A stretch of 64,000 nucleotides of DNA from DATHZQ01 sp965216945 (GTDB lineage Bacteria > Actinomycetota > Acidimicrobiia > Spongiisociales > UBA5794), in contig CBDCGU010000003.1 of NCBI GenBank assembly GCA_965216945.1, positions 4,030,001 through 4,094,000 on the forward strand. The letters are read 5' to 3'. Of the stretch, positions 24,538 through 33,855 are shown piece by piece (position 1 is the first letter of the stretch; each line of letters opens with the position of its first letter). The notes under the pieces were generated by a model, which ran no database searches, had not been told where the DNA came from, and saw only the letters and a list, made by a program, of their open reading frames with translations. A program made the translations under genes and the position numbers.

Positions 24538-24936
24538 TCAGAGGTGGATCAACCCGGCGCTCGTCGCCGTGAATCCGCACGTCTCCAGATAGAACGGTCC
24601 CAGCTCGTCGTCGAAGTCGACGTGAAGCCATTCGCAACCCGCATAACGCGACTGCGTCACCGCCAAGCCGATCATGCGACGCCCCACGCCCTGTCGCCGG
24701 CACCGCTCAGCCACCATCGTGTCCTGGATCCACGCATGCACGCCGCCGTCCCAGGGCACGTTGACGAACCCGATGAGCTCGCCGTCTTTGCGCGCCGTCA
24801 CCCAGCCGAGACTGTGTCGATCGACCATGCGGCTCCAGGCGTCATTGAACAACCCGTGCTGGAACGCATCCGCATGAAGCGCATTCACCTCGCCGTCGTC
24901 GAAGGCCCCACGCCAGGTGTAGTCGATCTCATCCAC
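24538..24936 (-). CDS. GNAT-family N-acetyltransferase
   Basis: The 132-residue acetyltransferase has motif A as IQDTMVAERCRRQGVGRRMIG, split here as TMVAERCRRQGVGRR, plus the C-terminal FYLETCGF element that contacts acetyl-CoA. Asp/His-rich WLHVDFDDELGPF lies on the last strands. The GTG at 24936 is the only suitable start near the fold boundary. The substrate is unknown. It is convergent with the ABC ATPase gene (31-bp gap). Confidence 0.8.
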   Translation of the reverse strand: MDEIDYTWRGAFDDGEVNALHADAFQHGLFNDAWSRMVDRHSLGWVTARKDGELIGFVNVPWDGGVHAWIQDTMVAERCRRQGVGRRMIGLAVTQSRYAGCEWLHVDFDDELGPFYLETCGFTATSAGLIHL

Positions 24937-25000
24937 GAAGCCGACCCTACCGACCCGGATTCCCGGCGGCCCGCCACCGTGCCGTCTGCGGGTTGTCGAT

Positions 25001-26334
25001 TCACCGTCTGGGGACGATCTTCCAGAGCTCGCCTGCGAAATTGACGATGTAGAGCTCGCCCCCGGCATCCGCACCGAAGGACTGCACCTGGCCGGCCTGG
25101 CGAAGATCGTTCGACCAGTCCGTCACCTCACCGATCTCATCGGCGCTGCGGATCCACGTGCCGCACCAGTCGGCATAGAGGTAGTGGCCGTGGAGCTCGG
25201 GGATCGCATCTCCCCGGTACACGCGGCCACCGGTGACGGAACAGCCCTCGTTGTGGGAGTACTCGAGCCACGGGAGCTCGTAGTCGTCGAGATTGCAGCC
25301 GGGCAGCAAGAAACAGCGGGCCCCCTCGGTATCCGGCCAGCCAAAGTTGGCACCCGACTCCCCGAGCGAGACCCGGTTGACCTCCTCCCAGCCCTCCTGG
25401 CCGACGTCGCCGATGTGCATCGTCTCCGTGACGCCGTCGATGGAGAACCGCCACGGGTTGCGCAGGCCGAACGCCCACACCTCTCCTGCGCCGCCCCCGG
25501 TGGCGAACGGATTGTCCGGTGGGACCGCATACGTGTCGCCCTGGTCGACGTCGAGGCGAAGGATCGCCCCGAACACGGTCCCCGGGTCCTGCCCGTTCAG
25601 TTCCGGGGCGGCACCGTCACCGAGTGCGGCGTACAGCATGCCGTCCGGCCCGAACTCGAGATGACCCGCGTAGTGACGAATCGTCTCGGTTGGCTGGGGC
25701 CGGGTGAGCAGGAGCTTCTCGCTGGACGGATCCGCGACCGACGGATCGTCGCTCACGGAGAACTCCACGAGCCGGCGAGCATCGTCCGTGCCCGAGTAGT
25801 ACACGAAAAAGCGCCCATTCTCTGCGTACCGGGGATGGAACGCCAGGCCCAGCATGCCCACCTCGATGCCCTGCGCCCAACTCACCGAAGACTCGATGTC
25901 CAGGAAGGGCTCGTCGACGAGACCGTTCTCGGCGACGATCCGAATCCGGCCCCGCCGCTCGACGACGAACAAGCGATCCTCGCCCGGGGAACGACCACGA
26001 CCGTCGGCTGAAACAGGCCGGAGACGACCAGCTCGAGGTCCAGACCCTGCAATGGATCCGGCGGGAGCGTCGTCGTGGTCGTAGTGGTCGTTGTCGAGCT
26101 CGTCGTCGTAGGAGCGATGGTCGTCGTGGTTGCCACGGGAGCTGCGGTCGAACTCGTCGGCGCCATCGTCGTCGTGGGAGTCGTCGCAGGAATCGTGGTC
26201 GTCACGTCACTCGCTGCGCCCGAACACGCCCCCGCCACGAGCAGCAGGACGGTGGGCACAGCGACGGCTCGCCGTCCTCTCCCCGCTGCCCCGCGTGCCC
26301 CTGCCCCACGTGCTTCGGGGAGGGGCGGTCTCAA
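25001..26334 (-). pseudogene. PQQ-dependent sugar dehydrogenase lipoprotein, apparent frameshift
   Basis: The 3' frame (stop at 25001) encodes about 323 residues of a soluble-glucose-dehydrogenase/HHIP-type six-bladed propeller: LFVVERRGRIRIV, GMLGLAFHP, GHLEFGPDGMLYAALGDG, VWAFGLRNPWRFSID and GEVGQEG-like IGDVGQEGWEEVN. The 5' frame (26334 to about 25985) encodes a lipoprotein signal (VAGAC), a Thr-rich linker and LDLELVVSGLFQPTVVV, which is the usual start of the propeller. The two join perfectly if one base is added in CCCGGGG at 25983-25989, giving VVPPGEDRLFVV. So this is one gene broken by a one-base loss, either real or a read error. The 5' frame starts with a TTG overlapping the dnaE stop. 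Confidence 0.8.
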
Positions 26335-29300
26335 AGAACCGCCTTGGCGCCGAGAAGGGCACGCAGCTCGGCGAAGAGAGAGCTTCTCGGCTCGACTCGG
26401 TGGTCGTCACCGAGTTTGATGACCTTCTCGCCGCTCTCGCTCAGCATGTGGAGAAAGACAGGCGCCGTGCCGGGGTGGTTCTCCAACGTGTCCTTCAGCC
26501 GGTCGACCATGTTGCGCGACAACACCGTGGCGGGCACGCGGAGGCGGACCATCTCCTCGGCGCTGAGATCGGCATCGCGAATCTCCTGAGCGATGAACTT
26601 CACGTCGTCACCACGGTGGTCGACACGACCCGTCACCACGACGATGGCGTCCTCCCTGACGAACGGCCCGTGCTCGGCGACAGTGCGGGGGAAGGCCACC
26701 ACCTCGGTGGCACCCTGCAGGTCTTCCAACGCAAAGAAGAGCATCGGGTCCCCGCTCTTCGTGTAGCGCCTCGTGATGCCGCCGATGATCCCCCCGATCG
26801 TGGCCTGGCTCTTGTCCTGGAGGTCCCACAGCCCGGGAATCGTCGACGAGCACACCTGCTTCAGTGCGCGCTCCACCCCGAAGAGCGGGTGGTCGGATAC
26901 GTAGAGGCCCAGCATCTCCTTCTCGAACCCGAGACGCGTCCGCTTGTCCCACGTCGAGTTCGGGATCTCGACGCTCACCTCGTCCACACCCGATTCGGAT
27001 CCACCAAACAGGCTGTACTGACCCATGTCCTCGTTGCGCCGCCGCGACACCGTCGCATCCAACAATTCGAGCGATCGCTCCAGGAGACCGCGCCGAGGGT
27101 GGCCCAACGAGTCGAAGGCACCCGCCTTGATCAGGGATTCGATCGTTCGCTTGTTGAGCACGGAGAGGTCGACCCTGTCGACGAAGTCCTGGAACGACGT
27201 GTACGGGCCGTTCTTGTCCCGCTCGGTGACGATGTGGTCGACAACCGCCTCCCCGACGTTGCGCACGGCCGACATACCGAAGGTGATATCACCGTCGACG
27301 GCGGCAAAATCGGATTCCGACCGGTTGACGTCGGGAACCAGCACGTTGATCCCCATGGTTCGGCATTCGTGCAGATACAGCGCGGTACGGTCCTTGTCGC
27401 GCTTGGAAGCGGTGAGCAGTGCCGCCATGTATTCGGCCGGGTAGTGCGCCTTGAGCCACGCCGTCTGGTACGCCACGAGCCCGTAGGCCGCCGAATGAGC
27501 TTTGTTGAAGCCGTAGCCGGCGAAGTAGGCGATCAGCTCGAACAGCTCGATGCCCAGCTTCTCGTCATAGCCCTGGGCGACGCAGCCGGCAACGAACTTC
27601 TCCTCCTGCTGCTTCATAACGGCGGGGATCTTCTTGCCCATCGCCTTGCGGAGCGCATCGGCTTCGACCATGGAGAAGCCCGCCATCCTCTGGGCGACCT
27701 GCATCACCTGCTCCTGGAACACCATGATCCCAAAGGTGTCGTGGAGCACCTCCTCGAGATCGGGATGCAAGTACTCCACGGGACTGCGACCGTTCTTCCT
27801 GTCCGCGAACTCGTTGTGCATCCCCGCCCCGAGCGGCCCGGGCCGATACAACGCGTTGAGTGCGATGAGGTGCTCGAACAGCTCGGGCTTCAGGTTGCGC
27901 ATCAGCGCCCGCATCGGCCCACCCTCGAACTGGAAGACGCCCATCGAGTCGCCCGCCTGGAGCATGGAGAAGACCTTGGGGTCATCCAGCGGGATCGAGT
28001 CGATGTCGATGCGCTCCCCGGTCGTGCGCTCGATGAGCTCCAAGGAGCGCTCGATCGTTGCGAGGTTGCGCAATCCGAGGAAATCCATCTTCAGCAGGCC
28101 AAGCGCCTCGACGCCGTGCATCTCGTACTGGGTGACGACCTCGGCGCCGTCGCCCTTTTGCTGAACCGGCACGATCTCCTCGAGCGGCATCGGCGAGATC
28201 ACGACGGCAGCGGCATGGATCGAGTCCTGGCGGCGCAGACCCTCCAGACCTCGCGCCGTCTCGATGACCTCCCGCGCCTCGGCGTTCGCCTCGTACTCTT
28301 CCCGCAGGCCGGCGGCTGCCGTGAACCAGTCCTTGACGTTCTGCGGGGCTTCTTTGGGCGGCTCGCTGAGGCACTGGTCGAGGCTCGCCTCCCGCCCCAA
28401 GATCGCCGGTGGCATCAGCTTCGCCACCTTGTCACCCAACCCGTAGGGATAGCCGAGTACCCGGGCTGCGTCCCGCAACGCTTGCCGGCCCTTGATCGTC
28501 GAGAAGGTGATGATCTGGGCCACGTGATCCGACCCGTAGCGCTCGGCGCAGTAACGAATCACGTCACCGCGGTAGCGCTCGTCGAAGTCCATGTCGATGT
28601 CCGGCATCTCCCGCCGGCCCGGGTTGAGGAACCGCTCGAAGATGAGGCCGTACTCCAGCGGGTCGAGCTTCGTGATTCCGAGGGAGTAGGCAACGATCGA
28701 GCCCGCTGCACTCCCCCGCCCCGGCCCCGTACGGATTCCTTGCTCGTTGGCGTAGCGGATCAGATCCCACACGATGAGGAAGTAGGCGTTGAATCCCATC
28801 TCGTCGATGACCCGCAGCTCGTACTCGATGCGCTCGGCTGCCTCGTCGGAGAGCACCGGCCCGTAGCGCTGCCTGGCCCCGTCCATGACCAGTTCCCGGA
28901 GGTAGGTGCGTTCGTCGTGGCCCACCTCGACGGGAAAGTGCGGCAGCAGGATCTTGCCGAACTCGAGATCGAAGTCCACCCGCTCGGCGACGAGCAGGGT
29001 GTTGTCGCAAGCTCCCGGGTAGTCCTCGTCGGGGAAGAGCGCCCGCATCTCCGCGGCCGACTTGACGTAGAACTCCTGGGAGTCGAGCCGGAATCGATTC
29101 TCATCCGACTTGTTGGCGCCGGTCTGGATGCAGAGCAGCACGTCGTGGGCGTCGGCCTCGGCGGCGTAGGTGTAGTGGCTGTCGTTGGCGGCGAGCAGCG
29201 GGATGTTGACGTCCCGGGAGATCTGAAGGAGATCGGCCATGATCTTCCGTTGGGCGGCGATGCCGTGGTCCTGGATCTCGACGAAGAAGTTGTCCCTGCC

Positions 29301-29834
29301 GAAGATGTCCTGGTACATCGCCGCGGCCTCCACGGCGGCGGCGTAATCCCTGACCTGGCCGGTGTTGCCCTCCTCGCTGGAGGCGTCGGGCGCCAGGAGT
29401 TGCGGCACGTGCCCACCGAGACAGCCGGTGGTGGCGATGATGCCTGCGGAGTGCTGCGCCAGCAGCTCGGCATCCATCCGCGGCTTGTAGTAATACCCGT
29501 CGAGATACGCCCGCGACGACAACGCCATGAGATTCCGGTAGCCCGTCTCGTTGTAGGCGAGCATCGTCATGTGATAGCGCACGTTGTCTCGGCGCGGTGG
29601 TCGGTCGAAGCGCGAGCCTGGGGTGAGATATGCCTCGATGCCGATGATCGGGGTCACACCGGCAGATTTGGCCGCCTTGATGAAGTCGACCACTCCGTAC
29701 ATGACGCCGTGATCGGTGATGGCCACCGCGGGCTGGCCGTCGGCAGCCACCGCTTGAACGAGATCCCGGACGCGGGCCGCCCCGTCGAGCATCGAGAATT
29801 CGGTATGCACATGCAGGTGGGCAAAGCTGCTCAT
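26331..29834 (-). CDS. dnaE: DNA polymerase III alpha subunit
   Basis: The 1167-residue replicative polymerase has an N-terminal PHP domain (HLHVHTEFSMLDG, AITDHGVMYG), the catalytic palm with PDIDMDFDE near residue 414, the GRGSAAGSIVAY motif, and a C-terminal OB domain (ATIGGIIGGITRR). Length and the KDKDRTALYLHECRTMGI region fit DnaE1, the main actinobacterial replicase, rather than the shorter mutagenic DnaE2. The ATG at 29834 is preceded by GGAGGA. It is divergent from the phosphofructokinase gene across 177 bp in which I see no clear promoter hexamers. Confidence 0.97.
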   Translation of the reverse strand: MSSFAHLHVHTEFSMLDGAARVRDLVQAVAADGQPAVAITDHGVMYGVVDFIKAAKSAGVTPIIGIEAYLTPGSRFDRPPRRDNVRYHMTMLAYNETGYRNLMALSSRAYLDGYYYKPRMDAELLAQHSAGIIATTGCLGGHVPQLLAPDASSEEGNTGQVRDYAAAVEAAAMYQDIFGRDNFFVEIQDHGIAAQRKIMADLLQISRDVNIPLLAANDSHYTYAAEADAHDVLLCIQTGANKSDENRFRLDSQEFYVKSAAEMRALFPDEDYPGACDNTLLVAERVDFDLEFGKILLPHFPVEVGHDERTYLRELVMDGARQRYGPVLSDEAAERIEYELRVIDEMGFNAYFLIVWDLIRYANEQGIRTGPGRGSAAGSIVAYSLGITKLDPLEYGLIFERFLNPGRREMPDIDMDFDERYRGDVIRYCAERYGSDHVAQIITFSTIKGRQALRDAARVLGYPYGLGDKVAKLMPPAILGREASLDQCLSEPPKEAPQNVKDWFTAAAGLREEYEANAEAREVIETARGLEGLRRQDSIHAAAVVISPMPLEEIVPVQQKGDGAEVVTQYEMHGVEALGLLKMDFLGLRNLATIERSLELIERTTGERIDIDSIPLDDPKVFSMLQAGDSMGVFQFEGGPMRALMRNLKPELFEHLIALNALYRPGPLGAGMHNEFADRKNGRSPVEYLHPDLEEVLHDTFGIMVFQEQVMQVAQRMAGFSMVEADALRKAMGKKIPAVMKQQEEKFVAGCVAQGYDEKLGIELFELIAYFAGYGFNKAHSAAYGLVAYQTAWLKAHYPAEYMAALLTASKRDKDRTALYLHECRTMGINVLVPDVNRSESDFAAVDGDITFGMSAVRNVGEAVVDHIVTERDKNGPYTSFQDFVDRVDLSVLNKRTIESLIKAGAFDSLGHPRRGLLERSLELLDATVSRRRNEDMGQYSLFGGSESGVDEVSVEIPNSTWDKRTRLGFEKEMLGLYVSDHPLFGVERALKQVCSSTIPGLWDLQDKSQATIGGIIGGITRRYTKSGDPMLFFALEDLQGATEVVAFPRTVAEHGPFVREDAIVVVTGRVDHRGDDVKFIAQEIRDADLSAEEMVRLRVPATVLSRNMVDRLKDTLENHPGTAPVFLHMLSESGEKVIKLGDDHRVEPRSSLFAELRALLGAKAVL

Positions 29835-30011
29835 GGCCCGCGGGGGTCCTCCACCGGTCTTGAACTACACCTATGTAAGCACGCCACTCCGATCGCTGCG
29901 ACAGCGCGAATTGCGCCCTTGCCTCGGGTGCGTCTCCGCCGAGAACCGGCCCTGGCCCGTCGCCACTACCCTCCCCCCGGTCTGCCCACGAAACTCAAAG
30001 GGAGCCCCCCG

Positions 30012-31160
30012 ATGCGCATCGGCATCCTCACCGGCGGCGGTGACGTCCCCGGTCTCAATCCGTGCATCAAAGCGGTCGTCAACCGTGTCCACGAGGAGGG
30101 CCACGAAGTGGTCGGCATTCGGCGGGGCTGGGGTGGGCTGCTGTACGCAAACCCGGACGACGCCGAGACCTTCGGCCACCACTTCTGGCCCCTGGACCCG
30201 GTGCGGGTGCGGACCGTCGACCGTACCGGGGGCACCTTCCTCCACACGTCCCGCACCAACCCGGGCAAGGTGCGCGCTGCGGAGGTGCCGGACTTTCTCG
30301 CAGGCGAGGCGGCCGGCGACGGACCGTACGACTTCACGCCCCATGCCTTGCGAGTCTTGGAGTCGCAAGGCATCGACGTGCTCATCCCCATCGGTGGCGA
30401 CGACACCTTGTCCTACGGGCTCCGCATGCACGAGGAGGGTGTGCCCGTCATCGCCATCCCCAAGACGATGGACAACGACGTACACGGCACCGACTACTGC
30501 ATCGGCTTCTCGACGGCCGTCACCCGCGGCGTGCAGTTCATCCACAACCTGCGCACGTCCACCGGCTCGCACGAGCGCATCGCCGTCGTCGAGCTCTTCG
30601 GCCGCTATTCCGGCGAGACCTCGCTCATCACGGCCTATCTGGCCGGCGTCGACCGTGCCCTCATCTCCGAGGTGCCATTCGACATCGACCGCCTGGCCGA
30701 GCTGCTGATGCGGGACAAAGCGAGGAACCCATCCCACTATGCGATGGTCACCATCTCCGAGGGCGCCACCATCACGGGGGGTGAGATGGCGCTGTCCGGT
30801 GAGGCGGACGCCTACGGGCACCGCAAGCTCGGCGGGATCGGCCAGACCACAGGAGAACTCCTCAAGGAGAAGACGGGCGAGGGCATCATCAACCAGCAGG
30901 TCGCCTACCTGATGCGGTCGGGCAATCCGGATTCGCTCGACCTCATGGTGGCAACCAACTATGCGGTCATGGCCGCCGACCTCGCCATCGACGGCTCCAC
31001 GGGCCGCATGGTGGCCCTGCGCGGCGGCACGTACACCCACGTGCCCATCTCGGTGACCAAGGAAGGTGTCAAACGAGTCGACGTCGACGAGCTGTACGAC
31101 AGCAACGAGTACCTGCCCAAGGTGCGGCACGTCACCGGAAAGCCGATGTTCCTGTATTGA
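30012..31160 (+). CDS. 6-phosphofructokinase, PPi-type signature
   Basis: The 382-residue PfkA-family enzyme phosphorylates fructose-6-phosphate. The donor-site signature is GGDD (128-131) with K151 in PKTMDND, i.e. Asp at E. coli position 104 and Lys at 124. In established PFK biochemistry that combination marks pyrophosphate-dependent enzymes, which are reversible. Catalytic D154 and D156 are present. The ATG at 30012 follows AGGGAG. A second, ATP-loop-type PFK gene starts 34 bp downstream, so both are probably on one transcript. Confidence 0.92.
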   Translation: MRIGILTGGGDVPGLNPCIKAVVNRVHEEGHEVVGIRRGWGGLLYANPDDAETFGHHFWPLDPVRVRTVDRTGGTFLHTSRTNPGKVRAAEVPDFLAGEAAGDGPYDFTPHALRVLESQGIDVLIPIGGDDTLSYGLRMHEEGVPVIAIPKTMDNDVHGTDYCIGFSTAVTRGVQFIHNLRTSTGSHERIAVVELFGRYSGETSLITAYLAGVDRALISEVPFDIDRLAELLMRDKARNPSHYAMVTISEGATITGGEMALSGEADAYGHRKLGGIGQTTGELLKEKTGEGIINQQVAYLMRSGNPDSLDLMVATNYAVMAADLAIDGSTGRMVALRGGTYTHVPISVTKEGVKRVDVDELYDSNEYLPKVRHVTGKPMFLY

Positions 31161-31194
31161 GCCCGCGGCACGTCGGACATCAGATGGGACGATC

Positions 31195-32232
31195 ATGAGC
31201 CAGAGCCCAAGCGTCATCGGCGTGCTCACCGCCGGCGGTGACTGCCCCGGATTGAACGCGGTGATACGCGGCGTGGCGACACGAGCGACCGAGGTGCATG
31301 ACGCCGAGGTCGTGGGCATCCTCAACGGCTGGGAAGGCCTGATGGAGGGCGACACGATGCAGCTCGATCGTGACGCCGTGCGGGGCATCCTCACTCGGGG
31401 CGGCACGATCCTCGGCACCTCTCGCAAGGATCCATACGTGCACGGCGAGGGATACGAGAGCTGCCGCCAAACCATCCAGCGCAACGGGATCGAGGCGCTC
31501 ATCGTGATCGGCGGAGACGGCACCCTGCGCTCGGCCCTGCGCCTGAGCGAAGAGGGACTGCCCGTGGTTGGTGTTCCCAAGACGATCGACAACGACATCA
31601 ACGGTACCGACGTCACCTTCGGCTTCGACACCGCCGTGCAGATCGCCACCGATGCCATCGACCGCCTCGCCAGCACCGCCGAAGCCCACAACCGCGTCAT
31701 CGTCGTCGAGGTCATGGGGCGGACGAAGGGGTGGATCGCCGCGTTCGCCGGTATCGCAGGCGGCGCCGACTCGATCGTGATCCCCGAGATCGACTACGAC
31801 CTCGATGAGATCGCCAAAGTCGTGCGATCGCGTCATCGGCGGGGAAAGCGCTACTCCATCGTCGTCGTGGCCGAGGGCGTCGAACCGCCGCCCGGCATCA
31901 CGCTCGACACGAAGAAGGATGCCTTCGGCTTCGACCGGCTGGGCGGCGTCGGCTACGCCATCGCCGAAGGCATCGAGGCCCGTACCGGGTTCGAGACGCG
32001 AGTGTCCGTGCTCGGACACATCCAGCGGGGAGGGACGCCGTCGGCGTTCGATCGTGTGCTCGCCACTCGCCTCGGCGTCGCGGCAGCGGATTACGCATGC
32101 CGTGGTCAGACCGGGGTCATGGCCGCGGTGCGAGGCGGGGAGATCCAGCCCGTGTCCATGGAAGAGGCCTGTGCCGAGATACGCGGCGTGCCCGACTCGG
32201 TCTACGACGTCGCCAAGACGTTCTTCAGCTAG
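31195..32232 (+). CDS. pfkA: 6-phosphofructokinase, mixed Gly104/Lys124 signature
   Basis: The 345-residue PfkA-family protein has GGDGT (107-111), the Gly104 of ATP-type enzymes, but K129 in PKTIDND, the Lys124 of PPi-type enzymes. Catalytic D132 and D134 are present, as are the substrate segment EVMGRTKGWIA and LGHIQRGGTPSA. Actinobacterial PFKs of this mixed group include both ATP- and PPi-users, so the donor cannot be called from sequence. It follows the PPi-signature paralogue by 34 bp. Its 3' end overlaps the convergent WS/DGAT gene by 8 bp. Confidence 0.92.
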   Translation: MSQSPSVIGVLTAGGDCPGLNAVIRGVATRATEVHDAEVVGILNGWEGLMEGDTMQLDRDAVRGILTRGGTILGTSRKDPYVHGEGYESCRQTIQRNGIEALIVIGGDGTLRSALRLSEEGLPVVGVPKTIDNDINGTDVTFGFDTAVQIATDAIDRLASTAEAHNRVIVVEVMGRTKGWIAAFAGIAGGADSIVIPEIDYDLDEIAKVVRSRHRRGKRYSIVVVAEGVEPPPGITLDTKKDAFGFDRLGGVGYAIAEGIEARTGFETRVSVLGHIQRGGTPSAFDRVLATRLGVAAADYACRGQTGVMAAVRGGEIQPVSMEEACAEIRGVPDSVYDVAKTFFS

Positions 32233-33775
32233 CGGCCGCCGGCTCCACGGCCGGCTCCGAGCCGTCCTCCCCGCCTTCGGCATCCTCCGCCGCTTCGGCG
32301 GTCTCGGGCTTGGCTCCCAGCGGCGGGCGCTTCTTCGGACCCTTCTTCTTGGGGCGCTTCGCCGGGCCACTTGCGGCTGCAGCGGACAGCTCCGCAAAGG
32401 AAGCCATCAAGGCACCACCGAGCTCGTCGACGTCCGGGACCACGTCCCAATCGGCATTGATACCGAAGAACAAGGTCCCGGCGTAGCTGAACAGGGCAAT
32501 CCCGGCGCCGTGGCCCGACCACAGGGGCACCAGCGGGTAGGTGGCCAGGAGCCGCGACTCCAATAGATAGAGGGGGAACTGGGGGCCGGGCACGTTGGTG
32601 ACCGTCATGTTGAACGGCCTGGCGTTTGCGGCCAGCCGGCTGGCCAGTGAGACGAGGGTGATGGGCGCTCCCGCGCTGAGCCGGACGATGGACGAGGCAC
32701 CCAGCGCCTGGTCTGTGTTCTTGAGTCGCTCCGTCTCCTCGTGGATCATCGCCAGCCTGGTGGCGGGGTCGGGCTCTCCGACGGGCAGGCTCACGAGCCA
32801 CATCGCCACCTGGTTGCCGAGGGTGCCTCGCTGATCGGCGCCGCGCACCGATACCGGTGCCATCGCCCGGAACGTCACCGATGACACATCCGTGCCGTGG
32901 TCCTCCAGGTAGCGGCGCACGCCGCCCGCCACGATCGCAAGCACCACGTCGTTGACCGAACCGCCGAGCTGGTTCTTGACGTTCTTGACGGCGTCGAGGG
33001 GCACTTCGAGCGTCGAGAAGCGCCGGTTCGGGCCCACGGTCCCGTTGACCGGCGTGTCACTCGCCTGGGACAGCCACCCCGAGGACAGAGAGTGTCCCAT
33101 CGCCCGCGCACGACGCAGTCCGCCCATGGCCATTGCTTGAGCTTCGCCCCGGATGCGGCGCACGCTCCGCATCGTGTTGAGGGCCCACCCGACACGTCGG
33201 GCCGTTTCCCTCACGACGAGCTCGGTGCCGTTGGGTGCGGGGCGGGGCTCGTACGGCGGCGGTTCCTCGACCTCGTCGTTCGGGGCCAGGTTGAGCAACA
33301 CCGTCATGAGATCGACACCGGAGATACCGTCGATCATCGAGTGATGGGTCTTGGAGATCAGGGCGAAGCGGTCGTCGGACAGCCCCTCGACGATCCACAT
33401 CTCCCACAACGGCTTGGCCCGGTCGAGTTGTTGTGATGCCAGCCTGCCCATCAGGGCCAGCAGTTCCTCGTGGCCGCCCGGTCGAGGCAGCGACGTGTGC
33501 CGCACGTGGAAATCGATGTTGAAGTGCTCGTCGTCGACCCACACCGGTGCCTGTTCGAATGGCACGTGGGCCAGTCGCTGCCGGTAGCGCGGCATGAGGT
33601 GGAGTCGCGATGCGACGAAGTTGCGTATGCGGGCGCTGTCGATGCCGCCTTCCGGCGTGCGCATCGGTCCCGCCTCGAACACGGTCAAGGCTGCGACGTG
33701 CATGTGTGTCGTCCGCGTTTCGAGCGCAAAGAACGACGCATCGAGATGGGACAACCGTTCGTAATGCCCTGCCAT
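32225..33775 (-). CDS. WS/DGAT-type acyltransferase (wax ester/triacylglycerol synthase family)
   Basis: The 516-residue protein has the catalytic motif HHSMIDG (144-150), the N-terminal LDASFFALETRTTHMHV and the C-terminal NVPGPQFPLYL of the family. These enzymes transfer acyl groups from acyl-CoA to diacylglycerol or fatty alcohols to make storage lipid. After the enzyme domain, the last 45 residues are a disordered tail, first Lys/Pro-rich (KRPKKKGPKKRPP), then Ala/Glu-rich, which may tether the protein to membranes or droplets. The ATG at 33775 gives the standard N-terminus. It overlaps the convergent pfk by 8 bp. Confidence 0.92.
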   Translation of the reverse strand: MAGHYERLSHLDASFFALETRTTHMHVAALTVFEAGPMRTPEGGIDSARIRNFVASRLHLMPRYRQRLAHVPFEQAPVWVDDEHFNIDFHVRHTSLPRPGGHEELLALMGRLASQQLDRAKPLWEMWIVEGLSDDRFALISKTHHSMIDGISGVDLMTVLLNLAPNDEVEEPPPYEPRPAPNGTELVVRETARRVGWALNTMRSVRRIRGEAQAMAMGGLRRARAMGHSLSSGWLSQASDTPVNGTVGPNRRFSTLEVPLDAVKNVKNQLGGSVNDVVLAIVAGGVRRYLEDHGTDVSSVTFRAMAPVSVRGADQRGTLGNQVAMWLVSLPVGEPDPATRLAMIHEETERLKNTDQALGASSIVRLSAGAPITLVSLASRLAANARPFNMTVTNVPGPQFPLYLLESRLLATYPLVPLWSGHGAGIALFSYAGTLFFGINADWDVVPDVDELGGALMASFAELSAAAASGPAKRPKKKGPKKRPPLGAKPETAEAAEDAEGGEDGSEPAVEPAAAS

Positions 33776-33855
33776 GTGCACCTCCGCTGTGGCAGCGAGG
33801 TTAGAGGACGGCTGTTGCGCAAGCGGCGTGGGTCGCACGGACCTTCCCGGCCCGC

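Noticed and set aside
26130..30011. N-terminal 1294 codons of a giant plus-strand frame ending in phosphofructokinase
   Set aside because: This part is antisense to dnaE; the kinase has its own ribosome-binding site and ATG at 30012.
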